Shown here: positions 7,689-16,384 of the stretch, in pieces
How positions within the stretch are numbered: position 1 is the first letter of the stretch
Layout: each line of letters begins with the position of its first letter
Assembly (NCBI RefSeq): GCF_000299355.1
Contig: NC_018664.1
Location: 2,712,380-2,776,379, forward strand
Origin: Gottschalkia acidurici 9a
Lineage (GTDB): Bacteria; Bacillota; Clostridia; Tissierellales; Gottschalkiaceae
Direction: 5' to 3'
Length of the DNA: 64,000 nucleotides
Translations under genes and position numbers: made by a program
Notes under the pieces: generated by a model
What the model saw: the letters and a program-made list of their open reading frames with translations, nothing else
The model's database searches: none
What the model was told of the DNA's origin: nothing

Positions 7689-8318
7689 TTAATTACTATA
7701 GTTTCTCATATTATCATAGTCACTATATAAATCTAAATACATATAATCAGATTTTACTTTCATTTCTTTAAAACCTAAACTAGAATAAAAACTTTTTAAC
7801 TTTTTTATTTTATTTGTTCTTTGCTTTAAATCCATATCATACAAAGAGTCAAAATTTTTATCATCTGTTATAGGATCTGGAAACAGTGCAATATATCTTA
7901 CATCTTCTTTTAAAAGATTAGATATTTCATCTTTAAAATAATGAAGTGTTTCTCTTCCTGTTCCATTACCTCTATAATTTGAATCTATATAAAATCTGTC
8001 TAAATGAACTATATTATTTCCACTACCTTTAATACAGTTTGTTTCTCTACAAAGATTTCTACATATATCAAAAGTCTCATCGTCGTATTGATTTAATATG
8101 TTTATTATATTGTCTGTTTTTCTTTCTGAATTTATAGAGCTTAAGTCAAAAAAATGACCTGTAATTTCTCCGATGTTTACTCTTTTACTTTTTTTATCCG
8201 AAATTATATTAAATTTAAATTCGTTACTATAAGAATATTCCTTTAAATTCTCATCTCTTTCTCTTAAATAAATGTTATTTATATTATTATTGTCTGAATC
8301 ATCAGAACCGGTGTCCAT
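7689..8318 (-). CDS. GNAT-like N-acetyltransferase-fold protein
   Basis: About 209 residues. The C-terminal half shows a GNAT core: a strand and acetyl-CoA loop in VHLDRFYIDSNYRGNGTG, which holds the RGNGTGRE version of the R-x-x-G-x-G/A motif, then YIALFPDP and a terminal FYSSLGFKEM. The first 100 residues are charged and low in similarity to anything I recognise. The start at 8318 (MDTGSDDSD) is set by GGAGGG at 8325-8330 with a 6-base gap; the in-frame ATG at 8345 has none. It is monocistronic. The substrate is unknown, and the acidic N-terminus suggests a specialised protein or peptide partner rather than an antibiotic. Confidence 0.75.
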   Translation of the reverse strand: MDTGSDDSDNNNINNIYLRERDENLKEYSYSNEFKFNIISDKKSKRVNIGEITGHFFDLSSINSERKTDNIINILNQYDDETFDICRNLCRETNCIKGSGNNIVHLDRFYIDSNYRGNGTGRETLHYFKDEISNLLKEDVRYIALFPDPITDDKNFDSLYDMDLKQRTNKIKKLKSFYSSLGFKEMKVKSDYMYLDLYSDYDNMRNYSN

Positions 8319-8742
8319 TGGTAACCCTCCTAATTTTTTAACCAAAATCCTTTATATATATGTTACCTCTTTTATTTCTTATACTCAATTTGAGTAATTT
8401 ACTATTTATTACATCTATCTCATTAGAATTGTCGGTCTGCTATCTTAAGTATATATCTCTATGCTATTCTCCTGACACTTCCTTTTTTCTACTTAGTTTA
8501 ATATATTGTTCTAATAAGTTTATTTAGTATTGCTAAACTTTTTTCTCAAAAACAGTATACTTTGACTATAAGTTTAGTATAGGTAGACTTATAACATATT
8601 GATATTTCAAGCTCTGATTAACTTCGGCTTATAATTTACAAATTATATTTTGATTTTTTACCAATTTATATTCTACCTACTTATATTTCTGTTTTCTCAT
8701 TTTTCATAGTTTATTAAATTTAATAATTTTTTTATATATTCG
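8319..8742. other. AT-rich intergenic region, 424 bases
   Basis: No coding sequence with a ribosome site was found on either strand. The only notable feature is ACTCAATTTGAGT at 8381-8393, a 13-base palindrome upstream of the GNAT-like gene that could be an operator. Confidence 0.5.
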
Positions 8743-8771
8743 TTGACATATTATATAAAAAGTGTTATCTT
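8743..8771 (+). promoter_or_regulatory. Promoter of the riboflavin operon
   Basis: TTGACA (8743-8748), 17 bases, then TATCTT (8766-8771). The predicted start near 8778 lies just before the FMN aptamer, as expected for a riboswitch leader. Confidence 0.82.
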
Positions 8772-8794
8772 GAACTTACAACTAGATAAAGATA

Positions 8795-8907
8795 AATCTT
8801 CAGGGCAGGGTGAAATTCCCTACCGGTGGTTATAGTCCACGAGCTGCTTGTGCAGTTGACTTGGTGAAATTCCAAGACCGACAGTAAAGTCTGGATGGGA
8901 GAAGATT
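8795..8907 (+). ncRNA. FMN riboswitch (RFN element)
   Basis: The conserved strings occur in order: AGGGCAGGGTGAAATTCCC, TACCGGTGGT, then ACTTGGTGAAATTCCAAGACC, GACAGTAAAGTCTGGATGGG, closed by AATCTT/AAGATT (P1, 8795-8800 with 8902-8907). FMN binding should favour the downstream terminator and lower expression of the riboflavin genes. Confidence 0.97.
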
Positions 8908-8968
8908 CTATTTTCGGTATACTAATTTAAATTATTAAATTTAGATTTATATTGATTTATTTTTGTAG

Positions 8969-9005
8969 AAATATCCCTGAAGTTAAACTTTAGGGATATT
9001 TTTTT
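8969..9005 (+). terminator. FMN-riboswitch expression-platform terminator
   Basis: A 15-bp stem with a 3-base loop and one G-U pair (AAATATCCCT with AGGGATATTT) is followed by a run of T. It lies 62 bases after the aptamer and 43 bases before ribD. Confidence 0.9.
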
Positions 9006-9047
9006 ATTCCTCCCTAAAGTTAATCTAACCTTAAAGGATGTGTATCT

Positions 9048-10145
9048 ATGGAATCAGTTTATATGAAAAGAGCTATAGAGTTAGCTAAAAAAGGTGAAGG
9101 TCATGTTAGTCCTAATCCCTTAGTTGGAGCAGTCATTGTGAAAAATGAAAGTATAATAGGTGAAGGTTACCATGGGTTTTATGGTGGAGATCATGCAGAA
9201 ATAAATGCATTAAAAAATTCTACTGAAAGTGTTGAAGGTAGTACTATGTATGTTACTTTAGAACCTTGCTCTCATTTTGGGAAGACACCTCCTTGTGTTA
9301 ATGCTATTGTGGAAAATAATATAAAAAAGGTAGTCATAGGGCTAAAAGACCCTAATCTTTTAGTATCTGGTAGAGGTATCCAAATACTTAAATCTAATGG
9401 AATTGAAGTTGTTACCAGTGTATTAGAAGATGAATGTAAAAAGTTAAATGAAATATTTTTAAAGTATATTACAACAAAGACTCCTTTCGTAATACTAAAA
9501 TATGCAATGACTCTTGATGGCAAAATAGCAACTCATATTGGTGATTCTAAATGGATCTCTAATTCATTGTCTAGAAAACATGTCCATGAAATTAGACATA
9601 AACTCTCATCCATCATGGTTGGAATAGGGACTGTTCTGAAAGACAATCCCAGTTTAAATACACGCTTAGAAGATAAAGAAGGCTTAGATCCAATTAGAAT
9701 TATAGTAGATACGAAGGGAAGAATTCCATTAGACTCTAAAGTTATTAATCTAAAGTCTAGTTCAAGGACTATAGTTGCCACTACTGAGTTAGCCCCTAAA
9801 GACAAATTGAAAGCCTTAGAAGATAAGGATGTAGAAATAATAATTACACCAGTTAAGGATAGTTATGTAGATCTAATTTATCTTTTAAAATCACTAGGAA
9901 GTAAAGGAATTGACAGTATTCTTCTTGAGGGTGGCAGCGAACTAAGTTTTAGTGCCTTACAAGAAAACATTGTTGATAAAGTAGTTGCATTCATATCACC
10001 TAAAATAATTGGTGGAAGTTCGGCTAAAACCCCTATAGGTGGTACTGGTATTGAATTTATGAAAGATGCTATAAATCTTAACAATATATCTTTAAAAACG
10101 TTTAATGAAGATATTATGATTGAAGGTTATATTGAAAAGGAGTGA
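9048..10145 (+). CDS. ribD: Bifunctional riboflavin deaminase/reductase RibD
   Basis: A 365-residue cytosolic enzyme for the second and third steps from GTP to riboflavin: zinc-dependent deamination of the pyrimidine, then NADPH-dependent reduction of its ribosyl side chain. The N-terminal deaminase has HAEINAL and PCSHFGKTPPC, giving the His and two Cys zinc ligands. The C-terminal reductase domain starts near residue 150 (FVILKYAMTLDGKIAT) and contains LLEGGSELSFSAL. Length is normal. It is the first gene of ribD-ribE-ribBA-ribH and is controlled by the FMN riboswitch. A spaced AAAGGATG precedes the ATG. Confidence 0.97.
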   Translation: MESVYMKRAIELAKKGEGHVSPNPLVGAVIVKNESIIGEGYHGFYGGDHAEINALKNSTESVEGSTMYVTLEPCSHFGKTPPCVNAIVENNIKKVVIGLKDPNLLVSGRGIQILKSNGIEVVTSVLEDECKKLNEIFLKYITTKTPFVILKYAMTLDGKIATHIGDSKWISNSLSRKHVHEIRHKLSSIMVGIGTVLKDNPSLNTRLEDKEGLDPIRIIVDTKGRIPLDSKVINLKSSSRTIVATTELAPKDKLKALEDKDVEIIITPVKDSYVDLIYLLKSLGSKGIDSILLEGGSELSFSALQENIVDKVVAFISPKIIGGSSAKTPIGGTGIEFMKDAINLNNISLKTFNEDIMIEGYIEKE

Positions 10146-10151
10146 TTATTC

Positions 10152-10805
10152 TTGTTCACTGGCTTAGTTGAAGAGATCGGAACTATAAAATCTATTAAAA
10201 AAGGAACTAACTCTGCTCAAATCACTATAATCGCTGATAAAGTTCTTTTAGATGTAAATTTAGGAGACAGTATATGTACTAATGGTGTTTGTCTTACTGT
10301 AACTAGCTTTTGTCCTAATTGCTTTACTGTAGATGTTATGGCTGAAACAATGAGAAAAAGTAATCTTGACGCTCTTACTCCTGGCAAAAAAGTTAATTTA
10401 GAACGAGCACTGAGACTAGGTGATAGATTAGGAGGTCATATGGTAAGTGGTCATATTGATGGAATTGGAACTATATCTAACTTAGAAAAAGAAGATAATG
10501 CTACTTGGGTGACTATAAGTACGTCTTATGACCTTCTAAAGTACATTGTCTACAAAGGGTCTATTGCTATTGATGGAGTAAGTCTGACTGTAGCTTATGT
10601 AGATGATAGTAATTTTAAAGTATCTATAATTCCTCATACTAAAGACATAACCACACTTTTAGATAAAAAAGTAGGAGATAAGGTTAATTTAGAATGTGAC
10701 ATGATAGGAAAATATGTTGAGAAGATGTTATCGCCAAAAGATGCTATTACTGAGTCTAAGGGTAGCGTAACTGTAGATTTTTTAAAAGATCACGGATTTA
10801 TCTAA
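10152..10805 (+). CDS. ribE: Riboflavin synthase alpha subunit
   Basis: A 217-residue protein with the hallmark MFTGLVEEIG start and two lumazine-binding repeats; the second begins at about residue 97 (GHMVSGHIDGIGTIS). It converts two 6,7-dimethyl-8-ribityllumazine molecules to riboflavin and one pyrimidine. The start codon is TTG (10152), ten bases after GGAG, giving the normal N-terminus. It lies six bases after ribD. Annotators use either ribE or ribC for this gene. Confidence 0.96.
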   Translation: MFTGLVEEIGTIKSIKKGTNSAQITIIADKVLLDVNLGDSICTNGVCLTVTSFCPNCFTVDVMAETMRKSNLDALTPGKKVNLERALRLGDRLGGHMVSGHIDGIGTISNLEKEDNATWVTISTSYDLLKYIVYKGSIAIDGVSLTVAYVDDSNFKVSIIPHTKDITTLLDKKVGDKVNLECDMIGKYVEKMLSPKDAITESKGSVTVDFLKDHGFI

Positions 10806-10838
10806 ACAATTTAATTTAAAAATTAAGGAGTGATATTA

Positions 10839-12050
10839 ATGTTCCACTTTAATACTATAGAAGAGGCTATCGAAGATATAAAAAACGGAAAAATAGTAGT
10901 AGTTGTTGACGATGAAAATAGAGAAAATGAAGGCGACTTACTCATGGCTGCTGAAAAGGTAACCTCAGAAGCTATAAACTTCATGGCAAAACACGGCAGA
11001 GGCCTAATATGTATGCCTATAATAAAGGAAAGATTAGATGAACTTAATATAAACCAAATGGTGAGCAAAAATACTGATTCTCATCATACTGCTTTTACAG
11101 TTTCAATAGACGCCATAGACACAACTACTGGAATATCTGCTCATGAAAGATCTCATACCATTTTAAAAGTTCTAGATTCTAGTTCAACAAGTAGCGATTT
11201 CAATAAACCAGGTCATATATTCCCCCTAGAGGCTAAGGATGGTGGTGTTTTAAGAAGACCTGGTCACACTGAAGCTGCTGTTGACTTAGCTAGATTGGCT
11301 GGGCTATACCCTGCTGGAGTTATTTGTGAAATTATGAATGAAGATGGATCTATGGCTAGAATACCCGACCTTATGACTTATGTTAAAGATCATAATTTAA
11401 AAATAATTACCATAGCAGATTTAATAGCTTTTCGCCGTAAAACAGAATTGTTAGTAAAAAAAGTTTCTGAGTGTAATCTACCTACAAAGCATGGTGACTT
11501 TAAAATGGTGGGATACGAAAATATTTTAAATGGTGAGCATCATATAGCACTAGTGAAAGGTAATATATCTAGTGATTCACCAGTTCTAGTAAGAGTTCAC
11601 TCAGAGTGTCTTACTGGAGATGCTTTTGGTTCTTTAAGGTGTGATTGTGGAGAACAGCTTGATGAGGCTATGAAAAAAATAGAATCTGAAGAATCAGGTG
11701 TACTTCTATACATGCGTCAGGAAGGTAGGGGGATTGGACTTATAAATAAAATAAAAGCTTATAATCTTCAGGATAGTGGTATGGATACTGTTGAGGCTAA
11801 CTTGGCACTAGGTTTTCCTGATGACATGAGAGACTATGGTATAGGGGCTCAGATACTTTCTGACCTTGGAATAAAAAAGATTAAGTTAATGACTAATAAT
11901 CCTAAAAAACTTTCTGGACTTTCTGGCTATGGTATAGAAATTGTAGATAGAGTTCCTATACAGATGAATCACAATGAAAAAAATAAGCATTATCTTGAAA
12001 CTAAAAAAGAGAAGTTAGGACATATTCTAAATTTTAAGGAGGAAAAATAA
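10839..12050 (+). CDS. ribBA: Bifunctional 3,4-dihydroxy-2-butanone-4-phosphate synthase / GTP cyclohydrolase II
   Basis: 403 residues. The N-terminal DHBP synthase half carries [14 protein letters not shown] and [19 protein letters not shown]. The C-terminal GTP cyclohydrolase II half begins near 200 and carries [20 protein letters not shown] (zinc-binding cysteines) and [10 protein letters not shown]. It supplies both precursors of riboflavin: the four-carbon unit from ribulose 5-phosphate and the pyrimidine from GTP. I place the start at ATG 10839, eight bases after AGGAG; an in-frame GTG at 10830 overlaps the ribosome site. Both halves look complete. Confidence 0.97.
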   Translation: MFHFNTIEEAIEDIKNGKIVVVVDDENRENEGDLLMAAEKVTSEAINFMAKHGRGLICMPIIKERLDELNINQMVSKNTDSHHTAFTVSIDAIDTTTGISAHERSHTILKVLDSSSTSSDFNKPGHIFPLEAKDGGVLRRPGHTEAAVDLARLAGLYPAGVICEIMNEDGSMARIPDLMTYVKDHNLKIITIADLIAFRRKTELLVKKVSECNLPTKHGDFKMVGYENILNGEHHIALVKGNISSDSPVLVRVHSECLTGDAFGSLRCDCGEQLDEAMKKIESEESGVLLYMRQEGRGIGLINKIKAYNLQDSGMDTVEANLALGFPDDMRDYGIGAQILSDLGIKKIKLMTNNPKKLSGLSGYGIEIVDRVPIQMNHNEKNKHYLETKKEKLGHILNFKEEK

Positions 12051-12051
12051 T

Positions 12052-12513
12052 ATGAAAATCTATGAGGGAAATTTAGTATCTGAAGGACTAAGATTTGGAA
12101 TTGTTATAGGAAGATTTAATGAATTTATAGGATCAAAGCTTCTATCTGGTGCTTTAGATGGTTTTAAACGTCATGGTGTACATGAGGATGATATTGATAT
12201 TGCTTGGGTTCCTGGTGCATTTGAAATTCCTCTTATAGCTAAGAAAATGGCAAAGTCTAAAAAGTACGATGGTGTTATTTGTCTAGGTGCTGTTATAAGA
12301 GGTTCTACTCCACACTTTGATTATGTGTCTAGTGAAGTTTCAAAAGGAATAGCTAGTGTATCTTTAGATACTGAAATACCAGTTGTCTTTGGAGTTCTAA
12401 CTACTGATACTATAGAACAAGCAATAGAAAGAGCAGGAACAAAAGCAGGAAATAAAGGATATGAAGCTAGTATTACTGCCATAGAGATGGCTAATTTGCT
12501 AAAAGAAATTTAA
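12052..12513 (+). CDS. ribH: 6,7-dimethyl-8-ribityllumazine synthase
   Basis: A 153-residue enzyme that condenses the two RibBA/RibD products into lumazine. Landmarks are [38 protein letters not shown] (with the catalytic histidine) and [11 protein letters not shown]. It normally assembles into a 60-subunit icosahedron. It starts one base after the ribBA stop, with the ribosome site AAGGAGG inside the end of ribBA, and ends before a 20-bp terminator, so it is the last operon gene. Confidence 0.97.
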   Translation: MKIYEGNLVSEGLRFGIVIGRFNEFIGSKLLSGALDGFKRHGVHEDDIDIAWVPGAFEIPLIAKKMAKSKKYDGVICLGAVIRGSTPHFDYVSSEVSKGIASVSLDTEIPVVFGVLTTDTIEQAIERAGTKAGNKGYEASITAIEMANLLKEI

Positions 12514-12525
12514 GACTTATTTAAG

Positions 12526-12581
12526 TCAAATAAAATTAACTCTGCCAAATTGTAATATTCAGCAGAGTTAATTTTATTTGA
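12526..12581. terminator. Terminator after the riboflavin operon
   Basis: A perfect 20-bp stem (TCAAATAAAATTAACTCTGC and its complement) with a 16-base loop between ribH and the convergent HD-GYP gene. The AT-rich outer part can provide a U-tract on both strands. Confidence 0.85.
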
Positions 12582-12627
12582 TTTCTAAGTTTACTTATAT
12601 TTTTATAAATCTAAATATGTAGTTTGA

Positions 12628-13221
12628 CTACTCAAAGCATTCTATAAATTCTTTTACCACATTTGGATCAAACTGCTTTCCCGCTTCATTTTTTATTATG
12701 TATATAGCTTCCTCTGAACTTTTCGACTCTTTATAAGGTCTCTCTGCAACTATGGCATCATATGTATCTATCACACTTACTATCCTAGCACTTAATGGAA
12801 TTCTTTCTCCTTTTAATCCTTGAGGATACCCTTCTCCATCCCATCGTTCATGGTGATAGTATGCTATATCTAATATAATTTTTAGTTCATCAGATTCAAA
12901 ATAATTATTTTCTTTGTTGAACATGTATAGTAATATATCTCTACTATAGGTTGGGTGTTTTCTTATTTCAGTAAATTCTTCTTGTGAGATTTCTGAAGGC
13001 TTGTCTATTATTGATTGAGAGATTTCGATTTTACCTATGTCATGTAATAGTGCTCCCCATGATACTGCTTGTATGTCTTTTATTTTATTATAAAATCTAC
13101 TAGATAGTATCTCTGTATATTTAGATACATTTTGGGAATGCTCCCATGTATATTTACTGTTTTTACTTAATATTGTTTGAAGTATATCTATTAAATCTCT
13201 GTCTTTATCTAATTTGAGCAT
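12628..13221 (-). CDS. HD-GYP domain protein (probable cyclic-dinucleotide phosphodiesterase)
   Basis: About 197 residues, essentially a single HD-GYP domain: [12 protein letters not shown] helix, the metal-binding [10 protein letters not shown] (His60-Asp61), [31 protein letters not shown] with the GYP triplet, and [15 protein letters not shown]. Such domains hydrolyse c-di-GMP to GMP. There is no fused receiver or membrane part. The start at 13221 follows GGAG; a longer frame to 13314 has no ribosome site and begins next to the stop of the upstream XRE gene. It probably forms a two-gene unit with that regulator. Confidence 0.88.
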   Translation of the reverse strand: MLKLDKDRDLIDILQTILSKNSKYTWEHSQNVSKYTEILSSRFYNKIKDIQAVSWGALLHDIGKIEISQSIIDKPSEISQEEFTEIRKHPTYSRDILLYMFNKENNYFESDELKIILDIAYYHHERWDGEGYPQGLKGERIPLSARIVSVIDTYDAIVAERPYKESKSSEEAIYIIKNEAGKQFDPNVVKEFIECFE

Positions 13222-13314
13222 AGTTGATCTCCATTTCACATCTTTATACATAGTATTTATATACTCAATTATATAAATACTTTCTAAGTAATAGTTACAA
13301 AAAGCAACTTTCAT

Positions 13315-13527
13315 TTAATTGCTTTTAAATATAGTCTCTATATCTAATTTTTCAATAATAGCTTGTCTGTACTTTTCACCAGAACGTCTACCTCTTAATA
13401 TATCAGTAAGATAGTTTTCATTAACTCCAATATCTTTTGCTAGTTGTCTTTGTGTCATATCAAGTTCTACAAGTCTTTTCCTTACTTTCATAGAAAAATA
13501 CGGTATCGTATTTCGATTACTTTCCAT
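13315..13527 (-). CDS. Small XRE-type helix-turn-helix protein
   Basis: About 70 residues consisting of one lambda-repressor-like domain: VRKRLVELDMTQRQLAKDIG, NENYLTDILRGRRSG, then KLDIETIF. This is a minimal Cro-like regulator without a ligand domain. The start at 13527 (MESNRNT) is chosen because AGGAG lies eight bases upstream; the frame is open to 13587 without another ribosome site. It precedes the HD-GYP gene on the same strand by about 90 bases. It may regulate that gene or its own promoter. Confidence 0.82.
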   Translation of the reverse strand: MESNRNTIPYFSMKVRKRLVELDMTQRQLAKDIGVNENYLTDILRGRRSGEKYRQAIIEKLDIETIFKSN

Positions 13528-13959
13528 TCCATCAACTCCTATCCTTATGATATTTAAACTATACTTCAATGTTGTTTTTTGTATCAAGGTAGGTTAAACT
13601 GTTGTTGTAACTTGTATTTATAGTTACACTTAGTGACTACTTTCTCCTCTTAATCAGAATCTATATAAAGTCAAACTTCCTGTCCTTAAAATCAGTTTCC
13701 ACCGCAATCCATAAAGAATATCTTCTAGTAAATCTTCCTAATAACTTTCTAATTAAATAAACCAAAATACCAAACTGTTTAAATAATCTAAGCGATGTAT
13801 CTATAAAAGTGAATTTTTAAATATTAAAAGCTTCCTATTTGTGTTATTTTAGTTATATATCTATAAATCTATCAAAGTAAAGCTGAGTCTTTATAGTACC
13901 TATTAATTTTTAAAGTATGTTAAAATTACTTATATATTTTTCATTTAAATTTTACTAAT
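13528..13959. other. Intergenic region of about 430 bases, mostly featureless
   Basis: No gene with a start and ribosome site was found. On the minus strand 13661-13816 is open for about 51 codons and reads like protein in part (RRYSLWIAVETDFKDR) but has no ATG, GTG or ribosome site. It could be a fossil. The region is the leader between the leftward promoter near 13960 and the small XRE gene. Confidence 0.4.
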
Positions 13960-13987
13960 ATTTTACCACAAACGTGAACTTTGTCAA
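13960..13987 (-). promoter_or_regulatory. Possible leftward promoter with XRE-operator-like spacer
   Basis: On the minus strand TTGACA (13987-13982), 16 bases, then TAAAAT (13965-13960). The spacer contains AAGTTCACGTTTGTGG. A related string, AAAGTTCTCTTT, overlaps the start of the rightward XRE gene. The shared AAAGTTC-N-C core could be the operator of either XRE protein. Confidence 0.45.
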
Positions 13988-14037
13988 GAAATTTTTTACT
14001 AAAAAGATTTTTTTGTTGAAAAAGGAGGTTTTTTACC

Positions 14038-14427
14038 ATTAAAGAGAACTTTTCTTCTGCAGAAATCGGAAGCAGGATACAACAAAAGTTAACTGAGTAT
14101 AATCTAAAGCAGAAAGATTTATGTAATCTAACTAATCTTTCTAAGAACGCAATAAGTAATTACATATCTGGAAATAGGGTTCCTGATACAAATTCTATTT
14201 ACAAGATATCGATCGCTCTAAATGTATCTATAGAATGGTTACTAACAGGAGAGGAAACTTTAAGGACTCCTAATAATAGTCTAGGAAATTTATCTGTTGA
14301 AGAAATAAGGATCATTACTTTATTTAGAAAGCTGAATTCTATAGAAAGAAATAAGATAGAAGGTATGCTTGAAATAAAAGTTTTTGAATCTAAACAGGAG
14401 AAAAAAACAACATTATCAAATTGCTAG
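14038..14427 (+). CDS. XRE-family transcriptional regulator with an AUU start codon
   Basis: The frame encodes about 129 residues. There is an N-terminal XRE domain (IGSRIQQKLTEYNLKQKDLC, LSKNAISNYISGNRVPDTNS, IYKISIALNVSIEWLLTGEE) and a C-terminal helical tail (LSVEEIRIITLFRKLNSIER) typical of XRE regulators. A strong AAAGGAGG (14021-14028) ends nine bases before ATT at 14038. No in-frame ATG, GTG or TTG occurs upstream or in the first 100 codons, so translation most likely starts at AUU. It is divergent from the small XRE/HD-GYP unit. An automatic caller that requires ATG/GTG/TTG would miss it. Confidence 0.82.
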   Translation: MKENFSSAEIGSRIQQKLTEYNLKQKDLCNLTNLSKNAISNYISGNRVPDTNSIYKISIALNVSIEWLLTGEETLRTPNNSLGNLSVEEIRIITLFRKLNSIERNKIEGMLEIKVFESKQEKKTTLSNC

Positions 14428-14520
14428 AATGGAAAAGAAACAAAGATCAATAATAGTTTTTTTCATTTACTTATTTTGATAAGATTTCTTATCATTTTAC
14501 TATGATATTATTCTATTTTA

Positions 14521-14564
14521 AAAGGCTGACACATTAATTTTATATTTATAGTGCAGCCTTTTTT
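14521..14564 (+). terminator. Terminator after the AUU-start XRE gene
   Basis: AAAGGCTG-A-CAC (14521-14532) pairs with GTGCAGCCTTT (14551-14561) and is followed by T residues on the plus strand. It lies between the XRE gene and the convergent queC and probably serves the XRE gene mainly. Confidence 0.78.
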
Positions 14565-14616
14565 CTCTTTGCTTTTCAATATAGTTTAAAATAGTATTTA
14601 AATCAGTATAACTGTA

Positions 14617-15273
14617 CTATTTGAAGGAGTTTATATAATTTTCATATCCTCTATTTCTAAGAGTACAAGACGGACATTCTCCACATCCACTTCCTTTAAT
14701 ACCATTATAGCAAGTTAATGTTTCATTTTTAATTACCTCTAATACCCCCAAGTCATCCGCCATCTTCCAAGTTTCCTCTTTATCTATCCACATTAAAGGA
14801 GTATGTACTACATACTCATAGTCCATAGATAAGTTCAAAGTTACATTTAAAGATTTTATAAATACATCTCTACAATCCGGATATCCACTAAAATCACTTT
14901 GTGAAACTCCAGTTATTATATGTTTTATATCCCTTTGTTTTGCAAATACCGCTACAAACGTAAGAAATAGCATATTTCTTCCATCAACACATGAATTAGG
15001 TACTTCACCTTCACTTGCCTCTTTATCTACTTTTATATCTGTTCTTGTAAGAGAGTTTGGAGCTAATTGATTTAAAAGTGACATATCTAATATGTGATGT
15101 TCAAAATTATGCTTTTTACATATTTCCTTGGCACATTCCAATTCTTCGCTATGTCTTTGATTATAGTCAAAAGACACTGCTATTACTTCCTTAAATCTTT
15201 CTTTAGCCCAAAATAAGCAAGTTGTACTATCTTGGCCGCCGCTAAAGACTACTACTGCACTTTCATTTTTCAT
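14617..15273 (-). CDS. queC: 7-cyano-7-deazaguanine synthase QueC
   Basis: A 218-residue ATP-dependent enzyme making preQ0 from 7-carboxy-7-deazaguanine and ammonia. The PP-loop motif is [16 protein letters not shown] at the N-terminus. The C-terminal zinc site is [20 protein letters not shown] with four cysteines. The ribosome site AAGGAG overlaps the end of queE. It is the last gene of a preQ1-riboswitch operon of five genes. Confidence 0.97.
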   Translation of the reverse strand: MKNESAVVVFSGGQDSTTCLFWAKERFKEVIAVSFDYNQRHSEELECAKEICKKHNFEHHILDMSLLNQLAPNSLTRTDIKVDKEASEGEVPNSCVDGRNMLFLTFVAVFAKQRDIKHIITGVSQSDFSGYPDCRDVFIKSLNVTLNLSMDYEYVVHTPLMWIDKEETWKMADDLGVLEVIKNETLTCYNGIKGSGCGECPSCTLRNRGYENYINSFK

Positions 15274-15277
15274 TTGC

Positions 15278-15943
15278 TTACACTCCTTTTTGATTTGGAT
15301 CCCATATAAATTTGTGAAGTTGTAATTGAAAAGTTACATCGTTCATATTATTTTCCTTTATGAACTCAACTATATCTTTTGCATCAATATTTTCGTATAC
15401 TCCACTTATATATACATTTGTTTTCTTAGTTAAATCAAACTGTTCTATAATCAATTTTGCTTTTTCTAAATCTTCCATGCTACCAGCTACAAACTTTACT
15501 ACATCTTTTTCTTTTAGATATTCAAAATTTTCTAATAACATTTCATTTTCCATATTGCTATAAGGCAATTTGTAGTCCATAGTGAATCTCAGTTGATTTA
15601 TTTTTATGTCTTGAAATCTTTTTAAACTTATACTTCCATTAGTCTCTATCTCTATTGAAATATCATTATCCTTAGAAAGATATTCTAGTAATTCATATAT
15701 GTCCTTTTGTATTAGGGGTTCTCCCCCTGTTAAAGTTACATTTTTTACTTTAGTTTGCTTTATATAATTATAAATTTCTTCTTTAGTCATGATTTCATAC
15801 TTTACATCACTCTTATTAGCCCACTGTGTATCACAGTATCTACAGTTTAAATTACATTCTGCAAATCTTATAAATAGAGCTAACTGTCCACTTAATTTGC
15901 CCTCACCATTTATACTTATAAACTTTTCAACTACTCTATACAT
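15278..15943 (-). CDS. queE: 7-carboxy-7-deazaguanine synthase QueE (radical SAM)
   Basis: A 221-residue radical SAM enzyme. The [4Fe-4S] motif is [16 protein letters not shown] (C-x3-C-x2-C), followed by [15 protein letters not shown]. It rearranges 6-carboxy-5,6,7,8-tetrahydropterin to the deazapurine ring. The N-terminus, [16 protein letters not shown], is characteristic. It has an AAGGGAT ribosome site, starts eight bases after queD and precedes queC by four bases. Confidence 0.97.
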   Translation of the reverse strand: MYRVVEKFISINGEGKLSGQLALFIRFAECNLNCRYCDTQWANKSDVKYEIMTKEEIYNYIKQTKVKNVTLTGGEPLIQKDIYELLEYLSKDNDISIEIETNGSISLKRFQDIKINQLRFTMDYKLPYSNMENEMLLENFEYLKEKDVVKFVAGSMEDLEKAKLIIEQFDLTKKTNVYISGVYENIDAKDIVEFIKENNMNDVTFQLQLHKFIWDPNQKGV

Positions 15944-15951
15944 GTTATCCC

Positions 15952-16371
15952 TTACCTTTCATATGTTGCTGAATTAGTTGGTGTTTCAAAAACTGTAATT
16001 TTCCTTACGTTATATCCTTTTTCCTCTAATTTGTCATAGAAATATTTAGAGAAGTTTTCTGCCGTTGATCTAAAGTCTATAGTTATGACTTTAAATCCAT
16101 CTTGCACTATATTTTCTAGTGTTTCTTTTCTTAGACTATTCTCTTCTATTATTAATGCATGGTCAAAGTAATCAAGCATCTCTTTTAAGTCTTTTTTTAA
16201 ATCTCCAAAGTCTGTCACCATGCCTTTAAACTCTCCTGATTCTTTTAGCGTTTCTGATCCCACTTCAGCATGAACAGTCCATGTATGCCCATGTATGTTT
16301 CTACATTTCCCATTGTAATTAGAAAGAAAGTGAGCACTATCAAAGGTATTTTGCGCTTTTAATATATACAT
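15952..16371 (-). CDS. queD: 6-carboxy-5,6,7,8-tetrahydropterin synthase QueD
   Basis: A 139-residue member of the PTPS fold. Zinc ligands are the histidines in FDSAHFL and NIHGHTW; the catalytic cysteine is in NGKCRNIHGH. The later PTSENFSKY-like motif is present as RSTAENFSKYFYDKL, and the C-terminus has VFETPTNSATY. It converts dihydroneopterin triphosphate to the carboxypterin used by QueE. GTP cyclohydrolase (folE), which supplies the substrate, is not in the window. Confidence 0.97.
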   Translation of the reverse strand: MYILKAQNTFDSAHFLSNYNGKCRNIHGHTWTVHAEVGSETLKESGEFKGMVTDFGDLKKDLKEMLDYFDHALIIEENSLRKETLENIVQDGFKVITIDFRSTAENFSKYFYDKLEEKGYNVRKITVFETPTNSATYER

Positions 16372-16384
16372 TCATATCCCATCC

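Noticed and set aside
13661-13816. Minus-strand open frame of about 51 codons in the gap before the XRE gene
   Set aside because: Part of it reads like protein (RRYSLWIAVETDFKDR), but it has no start codon or ribosome site and I cannot link it to a family; kept only as a note in the gap entry.
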